From Anaplasma centrale str. Israel (GTDB taxonomy: Bacteria; Pseudomonadota; Alphaproteobacteria; Rickettsiales; Anaplasmataceae): 64,000 nt of DNA. The notes beneath the pieces are model-generated. The model was not told the DNA's origin. It searched no databases and saw nothing but the letters and a program-made list of their open reading frames with translations. Below are positions 9,455-18,545 of the stretch, piece after piece (positions within the stretch are counted from its first letter, which is position 1; each line of letters starts with the position of its first letter). Where the stretch lies: contig NC_013532.1 of NCBI RefSeq assembly GCF_000024505.1, positions 1 through 64,000 of the forward strand. The letters run 5' to 3'. Position numbers and translations under genes: made by a program.

Positions 9455-10095
9455 CCCTGCTCGCTCGACGTTGTTGACACTATAACCAGTGCCGGTCGCA
9501 AAACCTTCGTTTGGATGATATACCCGGCCTGTATAACTTCCAAAACCGTACCGGCGGGCTTATTATCATCAACAGCTTGGGTTACTGCTTTGTGAAATCT
9601 TGGGTCAAACTGCTCACCCAACGGGGAAACCCTGGTCACACCATGGCTGCTTAGCGTGCTTATGAGGCCATCCCACGTCATCCTCACGCCAGCGTGCACG
9701 TTGTCATCATCACTGAGGTTTTTTAAGGACGCCTCCAGATTGTCACACGAGGAAATCAAATCGCGCACGAAGTCAGAGATGGAAAGTGTTCTCGCCTCCT
9801 CCACTTCCTTCTGAGCCAAACGCTTTAGGTTCTTGCTATCCGCAACTGCCAGGCGCAGCTGATCGCGCAAGTGCTCAACCTCAGCCCTAAGCTTCTCCAG
9901 CTCCAAAACATCAGCAGCCACCCTCTGCTGCACCTTACCGCCCGCACCAGCCGCAACCTTGCCCGCAAAACCTTGCCTCTTCCCCACAGCTGGGTCGGGA
10001 TCCCCGCTCTTTGGTGGGGGTGCCGCAGCATCTGACCCGGATGGTGTAGCGCCCCCTTGCTTATGTCCCGGATCAACGCGTCTCTCTTCAGCCAT
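9451..10095 (-). CDS. grpE: GrpE nucleotide exchange factor
   Basis: Cochaperone that releases ADP from DnaK. The 214 residues have a long, disordered, charged N-terminus (1-70), a coiled coil (about 70-125, ELEKLRAEVEHLRDQLRLAV) and the C-terminal beta domain with the GVTRVSPLGEQFDPRFHKAV signature. The N-terminal Pro/Gly/Ala-rich extension is longer than in E. coli. It heads the grpE-trpS pair and is divergent from ribD. A CTTGAAA-type -35 box upstream may reflect heat-shock control. Confidence 0.95.
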   Translation of the reverse strand: MAEERRVDPGHKQGGATPSGSDAAAPPPKSGDPDPAVGKRQGFAGKVAAGAGGKVQQRVAADVLELEKLRAEVEHLRDQLRLAVADSKNLKRLAQKEVEEARTLSISDFVRDLISSCDNLEASLKNLSDDDNVHAGVRMTWDGLISTLSSHGVTRVSPLGEQFDPRFHKAVTQAVDDNKPAGTVLEVIQAGYIIQTKVLRPALVIVSTTSSEQG

Positions 10096-10128
10096 AGCTC
10101 AAAAACTTTTACACACGAACCTGAGGAG

Positions 10129-10157
10129 TATATAGTAGCTTTGCAAGCACATTTCAA
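10129..10157 (-). promoter_or_regulatory. Candidate grpE promoter
   Basis: Read on the minus strand, TTGAAA (inside CTTGAAA) is followed after 17 bases by TATATA, about 35 bases before the grpE start. CTTGAAA also fits the -35 box of heat-shock sigma factors, but the -10 looks like the housekeeping type. Confidence 0.5.
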
Positions 10158-10175
10158 GAGTAAAAGCAACGCCCG

Positions 10176-11273
10176 ATGTTCAACGACGAGAGATTCATGT
10201 CCATTGCGCTTAGGCTGGCACGTAGGGGGCTAGGCAACACATACCCCAACCCAACTGTGGGGTGCGTGATAACCAACGGTGCCGGAAGTATTGTTGGTAG
10301 GGGTTGGACAGCCATGGGAGGCAGGCCCCACGCCGAAGTCGTGGCCCTAAGGCACGCTGGGGAGGCAGCAGCGGGGTCCACAGCGTATGTCACGCTAGAG
10401 CCATGTTGCCACCGTGGGCAAACCGGGCCTTGCACCGCTGCACTCATTAATGCGGGGGTACGCAGGGTAGTAATAGCCGCACTGGACCCCGATGAGCGCG
10501 TGTCCGGCAAAGGGGCCAAGTCTCTCTCAGAGGCCGGCGTGGAAGTCAAGCTTGGGGTGCTACAACAGCAGGCTGAAGAGCTAAATGCGGGGTTCTTTTA
10601 CAGCAAGACCAGGAGTAGGCCGTTCGTTACCGTAAAGCTGGCAACTACACTCGATGGTAAGATTTCCCTGCCAAGTGGTGATGAGCGGTGGATCACTAAT
10701 GAACTAACGAGAAAGTGGGTACACAAACAAAGAGCCATGCATGACGGGATCATGGTGGGTAGCAATACTGTGGTCGCTGATGATCCCATGCTAGATTGCA
10801 GGCTTCCAGGCTTGGAAGAGCATTCTCCGATCAGGATAGTAATAGATCGCTCCGGCAAATTGCGTGCACACCACAAAGTTGTTGCGACATCTGATGTGGT
10901 ACCAACATACATTGCTACCGACAATGACAACCATGAGACGTTGTGTGCCGCAAGATACCTAAAAGTGGGCGGAAAGGGTGACTTTCTCGCAAGAACCATG
11001 AGCGCACTTACCGAAGAGTTGGGAATAACCAGGTTGTTCGTTGAGGGCGGAGGCGTGCTTGTTACTGAGCTGCTCAAAAGAAGATTGGTGGATCAGTTTA
11101 TTTGGTGTAGAGCCGCCAAAGTTTGCGGTACGGGGGCAGCTGAATCTATACTGAGCCTTGATGCACGCTGCCACTTCTCCAGAGTAAAAACCCTGACGTT
11201 TATGGGAGATACCGTAGAGGTTTTTCGTGTCTCATTTGCTGATGAGCAAGGTGGCGCTATAGCACAAACCTAG
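10176..11273 (+). CDS. ribD: Bifunctional riboflavin biosynthesis deaminase/reductase
   Basis: RibD deaminates the GTP-derived pyrimidine and then reduces its ribosyl side chain. The 365 residues hold an N-terminal zinc-dependent deaminase (about 1-145, zinc ligands in H52-A-E54 and PCCHRGQTGPC at 76-86) and a C-terminal DHFR-like reductase (about 147-360, starting VKLATTLDGKISL). Both active regions look intact. The start ATG follows the short divergent region shared with grpE. No other rib genes are adjacent. Confidence 0.95.
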   Translation: MFNDERFMSIALRLARRGLGNTYPNPTVGCVITNGAGSIVGRGWTAMGGRPHAEVVALRHAGEAAAGSTAYVTLEPCCHRGQTGPCTAALINAGVRRVVIAALDPDERVSGKGAKSLSEAGVEVKLGVLQQQAEELNAGFFYSKTRSRPFVTVKLATTLDGKISLPSGDERWITNELTRKWVHKQRAMHDGIMVGSNTVVADDPMLDCRLPGLEEHSPIRIVIDRSGKLRAHHKVVATSDVVPTYIATDNDNHETLCAARYLKVGGKGDFLARTMSALTEELGITRLFVEGGGVLVTELLKRRLVDQFIWCRAAKVCGTGAAESILSLDARCHFSRVKTLTFMGDTVEVFRVSFADEQGGAIAQT

Positions 11274-11595
11274 TTTTATGGAGTGGGCCACTACTCCGTG
11301 TTTGGTTGGACCAGGCGGTAATACGCTGGAGGTTACTGCCAACTGTGGAACGTATCGCGGGCGGCATCGCCTTGCGCCAAACTTCGTTAGAAGATCCGCA
11401 AGCAATATGCAGTTCATCTGGGCGCGAAGCCAGGCTTGATTGCGTGCAAAACTTTGTCGGAGCCGCCGGGCAGCCATGTGGACATCGATGGATGCACGCG
11501 GAAACGCGAACGCTTAGAATTCAAGAACCGAACCCTACCGGATGGCCCCAGCCACACACCGCCAGATGCCCCAGCTGTTATACATGTTACGATTG
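11274..11595. other. Gene-free stretch between ribD and pyrG
   Basis: About 320 bp between two convergent genes. I find no RNA gene signature (no tmRNA, RNase P or SRP core motifs), no reading frame with a recognisable product and no repeat. It may be decayed coding DNA, as is common in reduced Rickettsiales genomes. Confidence 0.5.
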
Positions 11596-13278
11596 TTACG
11601 ATACAACTCTGCTGCCCGGAAGCATAGCGGCAGCTGATGCCGACTTGTGCGCCAGCCTGCATTGCTTTACCTGCAGAATACTCTGCACGAAGGATGTAAA
11701 CAATGGATGGGACGCAAATGGGCTAGACTTAAACTCCGGATGAAACTGCACGCCCACAAACCATGGGTGTGATTGCAATTCCAACACCTCAATCAACCCG
11801 CGCGAGCACGCTGATATACCGGTAAAAGACAACCCGTGCTCCTCCAAGATGCCCCGATACTGGGGATTAATGCCATAGCGATGCCGGCACCGCTCGCTGA
11901 TTGCTTCCTTACCGTATATGGACGCAATCCTGGAATTTGCGCTAAGATTGCACGTGTATGCCCCCAACCTCATGCTACCACCGAACAGATATTCCTCTTC
12001 GCCTTTTTGTAGCCCAGGCAACTCAACAACCACGGGATTCTTGCAGTTTCGGTCAAACTCTGTGGAGTTTACATCCTCAAGCTTGACTACATTAAGCGCA
12101 AACTCTATGGCAGCAAGTTGCATACCCATGCATATCCCCAGCATTGGTATGCCGTTGGTGCGCGCATAGCCTATTGCGAGGATCTTGCCGGCCACCCCAT
12201 CGTCGCCGAACCCCCCGGGGATGAGCACGCCGTCTACGTCACGCAGGTCAGACTCCCTCACAGGCAGTCTGGAGTCTACCCACTTTATTTGTATTTTGAT
12301 GCTGCTGTGCGTGCCCGCATGGTCCAGTGCCTCTGTAAGTGACGTGTACGCATCAAGGAATTTTGTGTATTTACCTATAATCGCTATGGTTATAACATGA
12401 CGCGCGTTGCTGACCATACTGAGCACGTTTTCCCACTTGGCCAAGTCGGGCTCTGGAGCGCTTATCCCGAAGTGATTTAGTATTTGAGTATCAAGCTTAT
12501 GTTCGTGGTATACGACAGGTAGCTTGTACATGCTTTCCACGTCAAGCGCGGGGATTACATTATCCGCAGAAACGTTGCAGAAATTTGCTATCTTGGCACT
12601 CTGGTATTGCGGTAGGGGCGCCGCACTGCGGTATAGTATTATATCTGGCTGTATCCCCAAAGAACTCAACTCCTTGACCGAGTGTTGCGTGGGCTTAGTT
12701 TTCAGCTCCCTAGCAGAACCCACGCAGGGTACTAGGGTGAGGTGTACAAAGATTGTGAAATTTTTGCTCAACCTGTAGCCTACCTGACGGATAGACTCAA
12801 GAAACGGCTGGCTTTCAATATCACCAACGGTGCCGCCTATTTCGCAAATTATGAAGTCAGCCCCATCTTCGTTACTGAGGATGAAGGAGATTATCAGATC
12901 CGTCACGTGGGGGATAACTTGCACCGTGTGCCCTAGATAGTCTCCACGCCTTTCCTTGGCTAGCAGCTGTTGGTATATTCTACCGGCAGTTATGTTGTCT
13001 TCCTTGGTGGTGTTGACCCCAGTAAAACGTTCATAGTTTCCTAGATCTAGATCGGTTTCGCCACCATCGTCGGTAACGAACACCTCCCCATGTTGGGCAG
13101 GGCTCATAGTACCCGGATCTACATTTAGATACGGATCAAGCTTCCTAAGGCGCACACGAAAACCACGGGCCTGAAGCAGCGCACCTATAGAGGCTGCCGC
13201 CAGCCCTTTCCCCAGCGAGGACACAACCCCACCCGTGACGAATATGAAGCGCGCGCTACACTCGTCCTTTACCGACAT
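11596..13278 (-). CDS. pyrG: CTP synthase
   Basis: Amidates UTP to CTP with glutamine. The 560 residues contain the N-terminal synthetase domain with [17 protein letters not shown] and the C-terminal class I glutamine amidotransferase domain. The nucleophile Cys is in GICMGMQ near residue 380, and the His-Glu pair is in HPEF near the end. The last 25 or so residues after the HPLFTSFV block extend slightly beyond the usual end. It is followed on the same strand by no close partner; secG lies 12 bp upstream, so secG-pyrG form an operon. Confidence 0.97.
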   Translation of the reverse strand: MSVKDECSARFIFVTGGVVSSLGKGLAAASIGALLQARGFRVRLRKLDPYLNVDPGTMSPAQHGEVFVTDDGGETDLDLGNYERFTGVNTTKEDNITAGRIYQQLLAKERRGDYLGHTVQVIPHVTDLIISFILSNEDGADFIICEIGGTVGDIESQPFLESIRQVGYRLSKNFTIFVHLTLVPCVGSARELKTKPTQHSVKELSSLGIQPDIILYRSAAPLPQYQSAKIANFCNVSADNVIPALDVESMYKLPVVYHEHKLDTQILNHFGISAPEPDLAKWENVLSMVSNARHVITIAIIGKYTKFLDAYTSLTEALDHAGTHSSIKIQIKWVDSRLPVRESDLRDVDGVLIPGGFGDDGVAGKILAIGYARTNGIPMLGICMGMQLAAIEFALNVVKLEDVNSTEFDRNCKNPVVVELPGLQKGEEEYLFGGSMRLGAYTCNLSANSRIASIYGKEAISERCRHRYGINPQYRGILEEHGLSFTGISACSRGLIEVLELQSHPWFVGVQFHPEFKSSPFASHPLFTSFVQSILQVKQCRLAHKSASAAAMLPGSRVVS

Positions 13279-13290
13279 AAACTCCCAAGC

Positions 13291-13620
13291 TCACTCGAAG
13301 GGCACCTCACTGCCGTTGGACTCCTGCCCAGATACTGCCTCAGTCTTACTAACAACAGAAACCTCTCGAACACGTCTTGCATTAGTACCCACAAGTAAGA
13401 TGGTATTGACTATGAAGGCAGCGGCCACAACTGCAGTAAGCTTGGCTATGAAACTAGAGGAGGAACTCTTACCAAACATCGAGCCAAGGTTACTCTGAGG
13501 GCCACCAAAACCCCCCAGGGTATCAGACTCAGGAGACTGCAGTAACACCAGCAGAACCAGCAGAAACGCCAGGAATACCTGCGCGGCCGTCAAGAACATA
13601 AGGCAAGAGACAAACGACAC
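13291..13620 (-). CDS. secG: Protein translocase subunit SecG
   Basis: Small inner-membrane subunit of the SecYEG channel. In 109 residues there are two hydrophobic helices (about 8-30 and 56-80) separated by the Gly/Ser-rich loop with LLQSPESDTLGGFGG and MFGKSSSSSF, which is the SecG hallmark. It lies just upstream of pyrG in the same direction. Confidence 0.9.
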   Translation of the reverse strand: MSFVSCLMFLTAAQVFLAFLLVLLVLLQSPESDTLGGFGGPQSNLGSMFGKSSSSSFIAKLTAVVAAAFIVNTILLVGTNARRVREVSVVSKTEAVSGQESNGSEVPFE

Positions 13621-13812
13621 CTAAAGAGGCTAGGCCATTTACGCGCATCAGTCAAGAAATTGTTATATGGTGCCCCATGACCGCGGCATATGCATGTAGC
13701 AGCCTAACAAAGCCCATTGGCCTATCGCGCGGCAGACGCGTGTATACGTGTACACTCAGTTAATTGTGCTGCGCGCGCATTACGGCTCCTAATCCCTTGT
13801 TAGTTGACACAG

Positions 13813-13840
13813 TTGACATTGGAGTTTTTAAACTTAACAT
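13813..13840 (+). promoter_or_regulatory. Candidate promoter for the small membrane gene and xer
   Basis: TTGACA at 13813-13818, a 16-base spacer and TAACAT at 13835-13840. A second TTGACA begins nine bases earlier. The inferred start of transcription is about 20 bp before the ATG at 13867. Confidence 0.5.
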
Positions 13841-13866
13841 CCGTGTGTACGGTTGGTCAGAGCTCG

Positions 13867-14022
13867 ATGAAGATAAGGCTGAGTAGGAGACGCAAGCTTG
13901 TCCTGTTTTTGGTCGGAAGCGGGCTTGCGCTGTGGTTACTGCACTACTATAGGATGCGTGAAGGCGCTAGGATGCTATCCGCAGAAGAGCGCAGAGAGAT
14001 AGTGTTAGAGCTGCATGAATGA
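13867..14022 (+). CDS. Small single-helix membrane protein
   Basis: A 51-residue product starting MKIRLSRRRK, with a basic N-terminus, one hydrophobic helix (about residues 12-26) and a charged C-terminus ending in EIVLELHE. An upstream in-frame start at 13804 exists but falls on the candidate promoter, so the ATG at 13867 is preferred. The end overlaps the start of the Xer recombinase (ATGAATGA), which argues that it is a real, translated gene coupled to it. I cannot assign a function. Confidence 0.55.
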   Translation: MKIRLSRRRKLVLFLVGSGLALWLLHYYRMREGARMLSAEERREIVLELHE

Positions 14023-14953
14023 TAGGCGCTGCCTGGACGTGTTTCTTGAGTATTTGGTATCTGGCAGATGCGTTTCCCCGAACACTAGCAGCAGTTATAG
14101 ATCTGACTTGGAAGACTTAGCTGAGTTTTTGGGCAGACGCAACCTCAGAATGGTGGATGCAAGCGCAGCGGACTTGCGCGCATATGTTAGGAGCCTCAAC
14201 AGCAGAGGCTATAGCCCAGCAACTATATCCAGAAGGGTTGCAGCAATAAGGGGGCTGTACGGCTTTTTGTATGGTGACCGAATAATTGATGGAGACCCTG
14301 CAGCTAACTTGGACTCCTGCAAACTTGGGCGCCCCCTACCCAAAGTGCTAACCGTGGACGAAGTGGACAAGTTGCTCCGTGCAGCCGGGTCTGATTTGTC
14401 TGTGGAAGGGAGGAGGACCGCAGCCATAGTTAACATACTATACTCTTCAGGTGTGAGGATTTCAGAGCTCATAAATTTGGGCTTCTACGATATAGAGTCA
14501 ATGCTAAAAGAGCAGCGCTCAGATGTGGGACATTTGGTCATCAAAGGGAAGGCCGGCAGAGAGCGCCTCATTTTGCTGAATGAGGTTGCAATCGCCAGCA
14601 TAGTCGCATACCTAGCGGTGAGGGACCACTTTATCGTAGGGCAGAAATCGGAATCTAGGTGGCTATTTCCCGGCGCAAAGTTTGACCAATGCATTAGTAG
14701 ACAAAGAGTTGGACAGTTGTTAAAAGCACTGGCAATTGTTGCGGGGGTTGACCCAAAGCGGATATCGCCACACAAGCTCAGGCACTCGTTCGCTACACAT
14801 TTGCTAAATAATGGGTCCAACGTAGTCTTCATTCAAAAGATGCTGGGGCACGCAAGCTTGTCCACAACCCAAATCTACACTTATGTCGCGAATGACAGGC
14901 TCAAGGAAGCTCTGCAAACGTTTCACCCATTTGCAAAAAGCCCTCCTAAGTAG
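14015..14953 (+). CDS. Tyrosine recombinase XerC/XerD
   Basis: A 312-residue site-specific recombinase that resolves chromosome dimers at dif. It has the SAM-like core-binding domain (about 1-90) and the catalytic domain. Visible catalytic elements are the first Arg in SSGVRISELINLG, the HKLRHSFATHLLN box, GHASLSTTQIYTYV with the His and the nucleophilic Tyr. The length fits XerC or XerD, and I cannot separate the two by eye. It is co-translated with a small membrane protein upstream. Confidence 0.92.
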   Translation: MNDRRCLDVFLEYLVSGRCVSPNTSSSYRSDLEDLAEFLGRRNLRMVDASAADLRAYVRSLNSRGYSPATISRRVAAIRGLYGFLYGDRIIDGDPAANLDSCKLGRPLPKVLTVDEVDKLLRAAGSDLSVEGRRTAAIVNILYSSGVRISELINLGFYDIESMLKEQRSDVGHLVIKGKAGRERLILLNEVAIASIVAYLAVRDHFIVGQKSESRWLFPGAKFDQCISRQRVGQLLKALAIVAGVDPKRISPHKLRHSFATHLLNNGSNVVFIQKMLGHASLSTTQIYTYVANDRLKEALQTFHPFAKSPPK

Positions 14954-15150
14954 CGCTTGCCGCCTTGCGTAGGCCATAAGTAGTTGTCCGTTTTTACATC
15001 AGCGCAGGGTAGCGTACCACCTTTCCCGCGCGGCAGTTTGCCGCAGCACTCATTAATGTGTTGGTAGATCATCCGTGCAGCATTGCGCCGTGTGTTACTA
15101 TCTGGGTATTCTGCCGTACGTGCGGCCGGGTGGCGGGAGACTTTGCATTT

Positions 15151-15825
15151 CTATAACTCGGTTAGCATTCCCCCGCTTAGGGAGAGGACACGGTCGGTTT
15201 GCTTGGCTAGAGTGCGATCATGGGTTGCGACGAGCCCGGCAAGGTTTTTCGCTTTGACGTGTTTGTGCAGTACAGAAAATACTGCTTTGGACATTTGCGG
15301 ATCTAGGCTGCCTGTGGGTTCATCTGCAAGTATTATGGTGGGGGAATTCACGATTCCCCTTGCTACCGCAACCCTCTGCCTCTCGCCACCAGACAGCTCT
15401 GAAATTCGGCACTCGGCCTTGTCTTGCAGCCCCATTTCTTCTAGTATTGCAGCCGCAACACTTTCCGCGGTGCTCGCGCCGTGGCCCAGGATTCTTTGGG
15501 GCAGCATTACGTTTTCTAGCACTGAAAACTCCTGCAGCAAATGGTGGAACTGATACACAAACCCCATGTGCTTTCTACGCATCATGGTTCTTGTCTTGTC
15601 ACTTGCCGGGGCACACACCGTCCCGTTGAGCACCACAGTCCCGGAGGTTGGTACCTCAAGCAGGCTTGCTATGTGTAGTAGGGTGCTTTTACCGGAACCG
15701 GAACTTCCAATCAGAGCCGCGAACTCCCCGCGTTGTATTTTTAGGTTTATGTTTGACAGAACACATACGCGATTGCGCCTCCCGTAGCACTTGCTGACGT
15801 CGAGGATTTCTAGCACCGTAGTCAT
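15151..15825 (-). CDS. lolD: Lipoprotein-releasing ABC transporter ATPase LolD
   Basis: A 224-residue ABC ATPase of the LolD/MacB group. Walker A is GSSGSGKST (about 39-47), the Q-loop is in YQFHHLLQEFS, the signature is LSGGERQRVAVAR, and Walker B is IILADEPTGSLD. The FHHLLQEFSVLENVMLP string is characteristic of LolD, which powers release of lipoproteins from the inner membrane. The LolC/E permease is not adjacent. It is convergent with the Xer gene. Confidence 0.92.
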   Translation of the reverse strand: MTTVLEILDVSKCYGRRNRVCVLSNINLKIQRGEFAALIGSSGSGKSTLLHIASLLEVPTSGTVVLNGTVCAPASDKTRTMMRRKHMGFVYQFHHLLQEFSVLENVMLPQRILGHGASTAESVAAAILEEMGLQDKAECRISELSGGERQRVAVARGIVNSPTIILADEPTGSLDPQMSKAVFSVLHKHVKAKNLAGLVATHDRTLAKQTDRVLSLSGGMLTEL

Positions 15826-16095
15826 GAAAAACCGGAAGAGCCATGCAGGTAGCCAGTATACTCATTGTAGCCGCTGTATCAACTACCACAGGAAGTGTAG
15901 TCTAGTTAACGTTTGCGCGAAGGCATGCCACCTGAAAATTCGTGCTAAGTACGCACATTCCGCATTTAAACTATTTTCACATACTGCCACGGTTATGAAC
16001 GGCTGCTGGCGCGTGGGTAGGCGGCTGATTTAAAAGTTGCTAGTGGGAGTAGCGAGGTGTATACCCTATCCGTTTAATGGTTAACGAGCGATTTT
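15826..16095. other. Intergenic region between lolD and maeB
   Basis: About 270 bp between divergent genes. It must hold promoters for both, but I see no convincing -35/-10 pair and no RNA gene. Confidence 0.4.
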
Positions 16096-18348
16096 ATGGG
16101 TGATTTTTCAGAAAGAGATAGGGAGGCGCTCGAATTTCACTGCAAAAGGAGGCCGGGTAAGGTTTCCTTGTTGCCTACTAAACCACTTATGACGCAGGGT
16201 GACCTTTCGCTGGCTTATTCCCCAGGCGTCGCCGTGCCATGCCTGAGAATCGCCTCCGATCCTGACACAGTGTATGACTACACCGCCAGGGGTAACTATG
16301 TTGCTGTGATCTCCAACGGTACCGCAGTTTTGGGGTTGGGCAACATAGGCCCTCTTGCATCCAAGCCAGTTATGGAAGGTAAGGCAGTTTTGTTCAAGCG
16401 GTTTGCTGATATTGACGCTGTTGATATAGAAGTCGACACAGAAGACGTAGAAGAGTTCATAAATGCCGTGAAGCATCTCGGCCTCAGTTGGGGCGGCATA
16501 AATTTGGAGGATATACGCGCTCCTGAGTGCTTCATCATCGAGAGGCGCCTTGGCGAGCTGATGGATATTCCCGTATTCCATGATGACCAGCATGGCACTG
16601 CCATTATAACACTCGCCGGAATCATAAACGCGCTGGACATCACTGGGAGAAATCTCAAGAGTGTTAAGATAGTCGTGAATGGCGCGGGCGCCGCGGGCAT
16701 AGCGTGCGTAGAAATGCTAAAGTTTGTGGGCATCCCCAACGATAACATAGTGCTGTGTGACCAAAATGGGGTGATATACAAAGGGCGGCAGCTCGGGATG
16801 AACGAGTGGAAGCTCAAGCACGCGATCGAGACTAAAGAGAGAGATTTGAAAGACGCCATGAAGGGGGCGGATATCTTTATCGGACTGTCTGTGCGCGACG
16901 TTTTGAGCAAGGAAATGCTGCTCTCCATGAACAAAGACCCAGTGATTTTTGCGTTGGCAAACCCATATCCGGAAGTAAACCCAGAGTTTGCGCGGGAGGT
17001 GCGCCCAGATGCCATAATAGCCACTGGCCGCTCAGATTACAGCAACCAAATCAACAACGTAATGGGCTTTCCCTACATATTCCGCGGGGCTTTAGATGTG
17101 CGGGCAAAGTCTGTAAACAATGAAATGAAACTAGCTGCGGCTGAGGCTTTGGCTATGTTGGCAAGAGAAGTGGTCAGTGATGAGGTTCTGGAGGCCTATG
17201 GTGGGCGCGGAATGGGTTATGGCAAGGAATACATAATTCCAACTCCGTTTGACCCTAGATTGCTGTCTGTGGTCTCTCCCGCAGTTGCAAAGGCCGCCAT
17301 AAACTCCGGAGTTGCAAGAAAAAAAATTGACGATTGGGACCGCTACGCTCTGGAATTGAACTCCAGGATTTCACCCACCTCTAACATTTTGAACCTCATG
17401 TATGGCTCAGTAAAGAGCTCTCCAAAGCGCGTGATCTTCCCTGAAGGCGAAGAGGTGCGGGTAATTAAAGCCGCGCTGCAGTGGTACGGGCAAGGTTACG
17501 GTACGCCCATACTGGTGGGAAGGGTTGATAAGATCAAAGAAAGCCTTGACCTGATAGGGGTAGATTCCCTCGAGGGTATTACCATCGCAAACGCTGCGAT
17601 TTCCTCTCGCAATGACGTATACATAGACTACCTGTACAGTAAACTTCAGCGTATGGGGCGCTTGCACCGCAGCTGCGTCAGGGACGTCAAGACAGACAGG
17701 AACGTTTTTGCCGCATGTATGCTCGCATGTGGCGATGGGGATACTTTAGTCACCGGTATAACTCGAGGATACAGCGAGTCACTCTCAGACATTCGCAAGG
17801 TAATCGACGCGCGAGGGGAGGTATTTGGCCTGTCAGTTGTGGTCATGGAGGAGCGCACGCTATTCATCGCCGATACAGCCATAAACGAACTCCCCACTGC
17901 ACAACAACTGGCCGATATAGCAATTAAGTCTGCCGCGGCCGCGCGGAGTATGGGGCATGAACCCAGGGTTGCTTTTGTCTCATTCGCAAATTTTGGAAGT
18001 CACTCTCAAAAGGAATCTGATCGGGTGCGGCAGTGTATGGACATTGTTGCGAGCCGTAACGTAGATTTTGAGTATGATGGTGAAATGTCGGTAGATGTTG
18101 CGCTGAAGCCCGAATCGTTGTCTATGTACCCCTTTTGTAGGTTGAGCAAACCTGCAAACGTTTTGATAATGCCCAGCCTATACAGCGCAAGCATATCTTC
18201 TAAGTTGTTGCGAGAAGTTGGCGGGACGACCGTTGTTGGGCCGATTCTCATGGGTATGGAGAAGCCGGTGCAGATCGTTCAGATGACCGCTTCGGTGTCG
18301 GAGATTCTCAACCTTGCAGTCCTCGCCACGCTTTCGCACCCTATCTAG
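16096..18348 (+). CDS. maeB: NADP-dependent malic enzyme with phosphotransacetylase-like domain
   Basis: Oxidatively decarboxylates malate to pyruvate. The 750 residues match the MaeB type: an N-terminal malic domain (about 1-160, with SLAYSPGVAVPCL and the catalytic Lys region), an NAD(P)-binding domain (about 165-400, VVNGAGAAGIACVEML), and a C-terminal phosphate acetyltransferase-like domain (about 430-745, starting RVIFPEGEEVRVIKAA). In this family the C-terminal domain is thought to be regulatory rather than catalytic. In an organism that lives on amino acids and has limited glycolysis, it links the TCA cycle to pyruvate. Confidence 0.96.
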   Translation: MGDFSERDREALEFHCKRRPGKVSLLPTKPLMTQGDLSLAYSPGVAVPCLRIASDPDTVYDYTARGNYVAVISNGTAVLGLGNIGPLASKPVMEGKAVLFKRFADIDAVDIEVDTEDVEEFINAVKHLGLSWGGINLEDIRAPECFIIERRLGELMDIPVFHDDQHGTAIITLAGIINALDITGRNLKSVKIVVNGAGAAGIACVEMLKFVGIPNDNIVLCDQNGVIYKGRQLGMNEWKLKHAIETKERDLKDAMKGADIFIGLSVRDVLSKEMLLSMNKDPVIFALANPYPEVNPEFAREVRPDAIIATGRSDYSNQINNVMGFPYIFRGALDVRAKSVNNEMKLAAAEALAMLAREVVSDEVLEAYGGRGMGYGKEYIIPTPFDPRLLSVVSPAVAKAAINSGVARKKIDDWDRYALELNSRISPTSNILNLMYGSVKSSPKRVIFPEGEEVRVIKAALQWYGQGYGTPILVGRVDKIKESLDLIGVDSLEGITIANAAISSRNDVYIDYLYSKLQRMGRLHRSCVRDVKTDRNVFAACMLACGDGDTLVTGITRGYSESLSDIRKVIDARGEVFGLSVVVMEERTLFIADTAINELPTAQQLADIAIKSAAAARSMGHEPRVAFVSFANFGSHSQKESDRVRQCMDIVASRNVDFEYDGEMSVDVALKPESLSMYPFCRLSKPANVLIMPSLYSASISSKLLREVGGTTVVGPILMGMEKPVQIVQMTASVSEILNLAVLATLSHPI

Positions 18349-18545
18349 CCGGTTTTCCGGTTGCAACGGGCTAAACTGCATGGCTCTACGCGCTGTCATG
18401 GCCTTGGTGGCGCGTGGGGCATTATGCATTCTGGCGTAGTGCTGCGTCAGATGCGTCCCAAAATGAGTGGGGAGCTTTTACTGGGACCTTTATATATTCT
18501 TAAGCTGTTTGGTGAATATAAGTGGGTGATGCTTTCGGTATACCG

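Noticed and set aside
11306..11743. A 145-codon plus-strand frame between ribD and pyrG
   Set aside because: It runs into the antisense of the pyrG 3' end and has no recognisable domain or ribosome-binding site.
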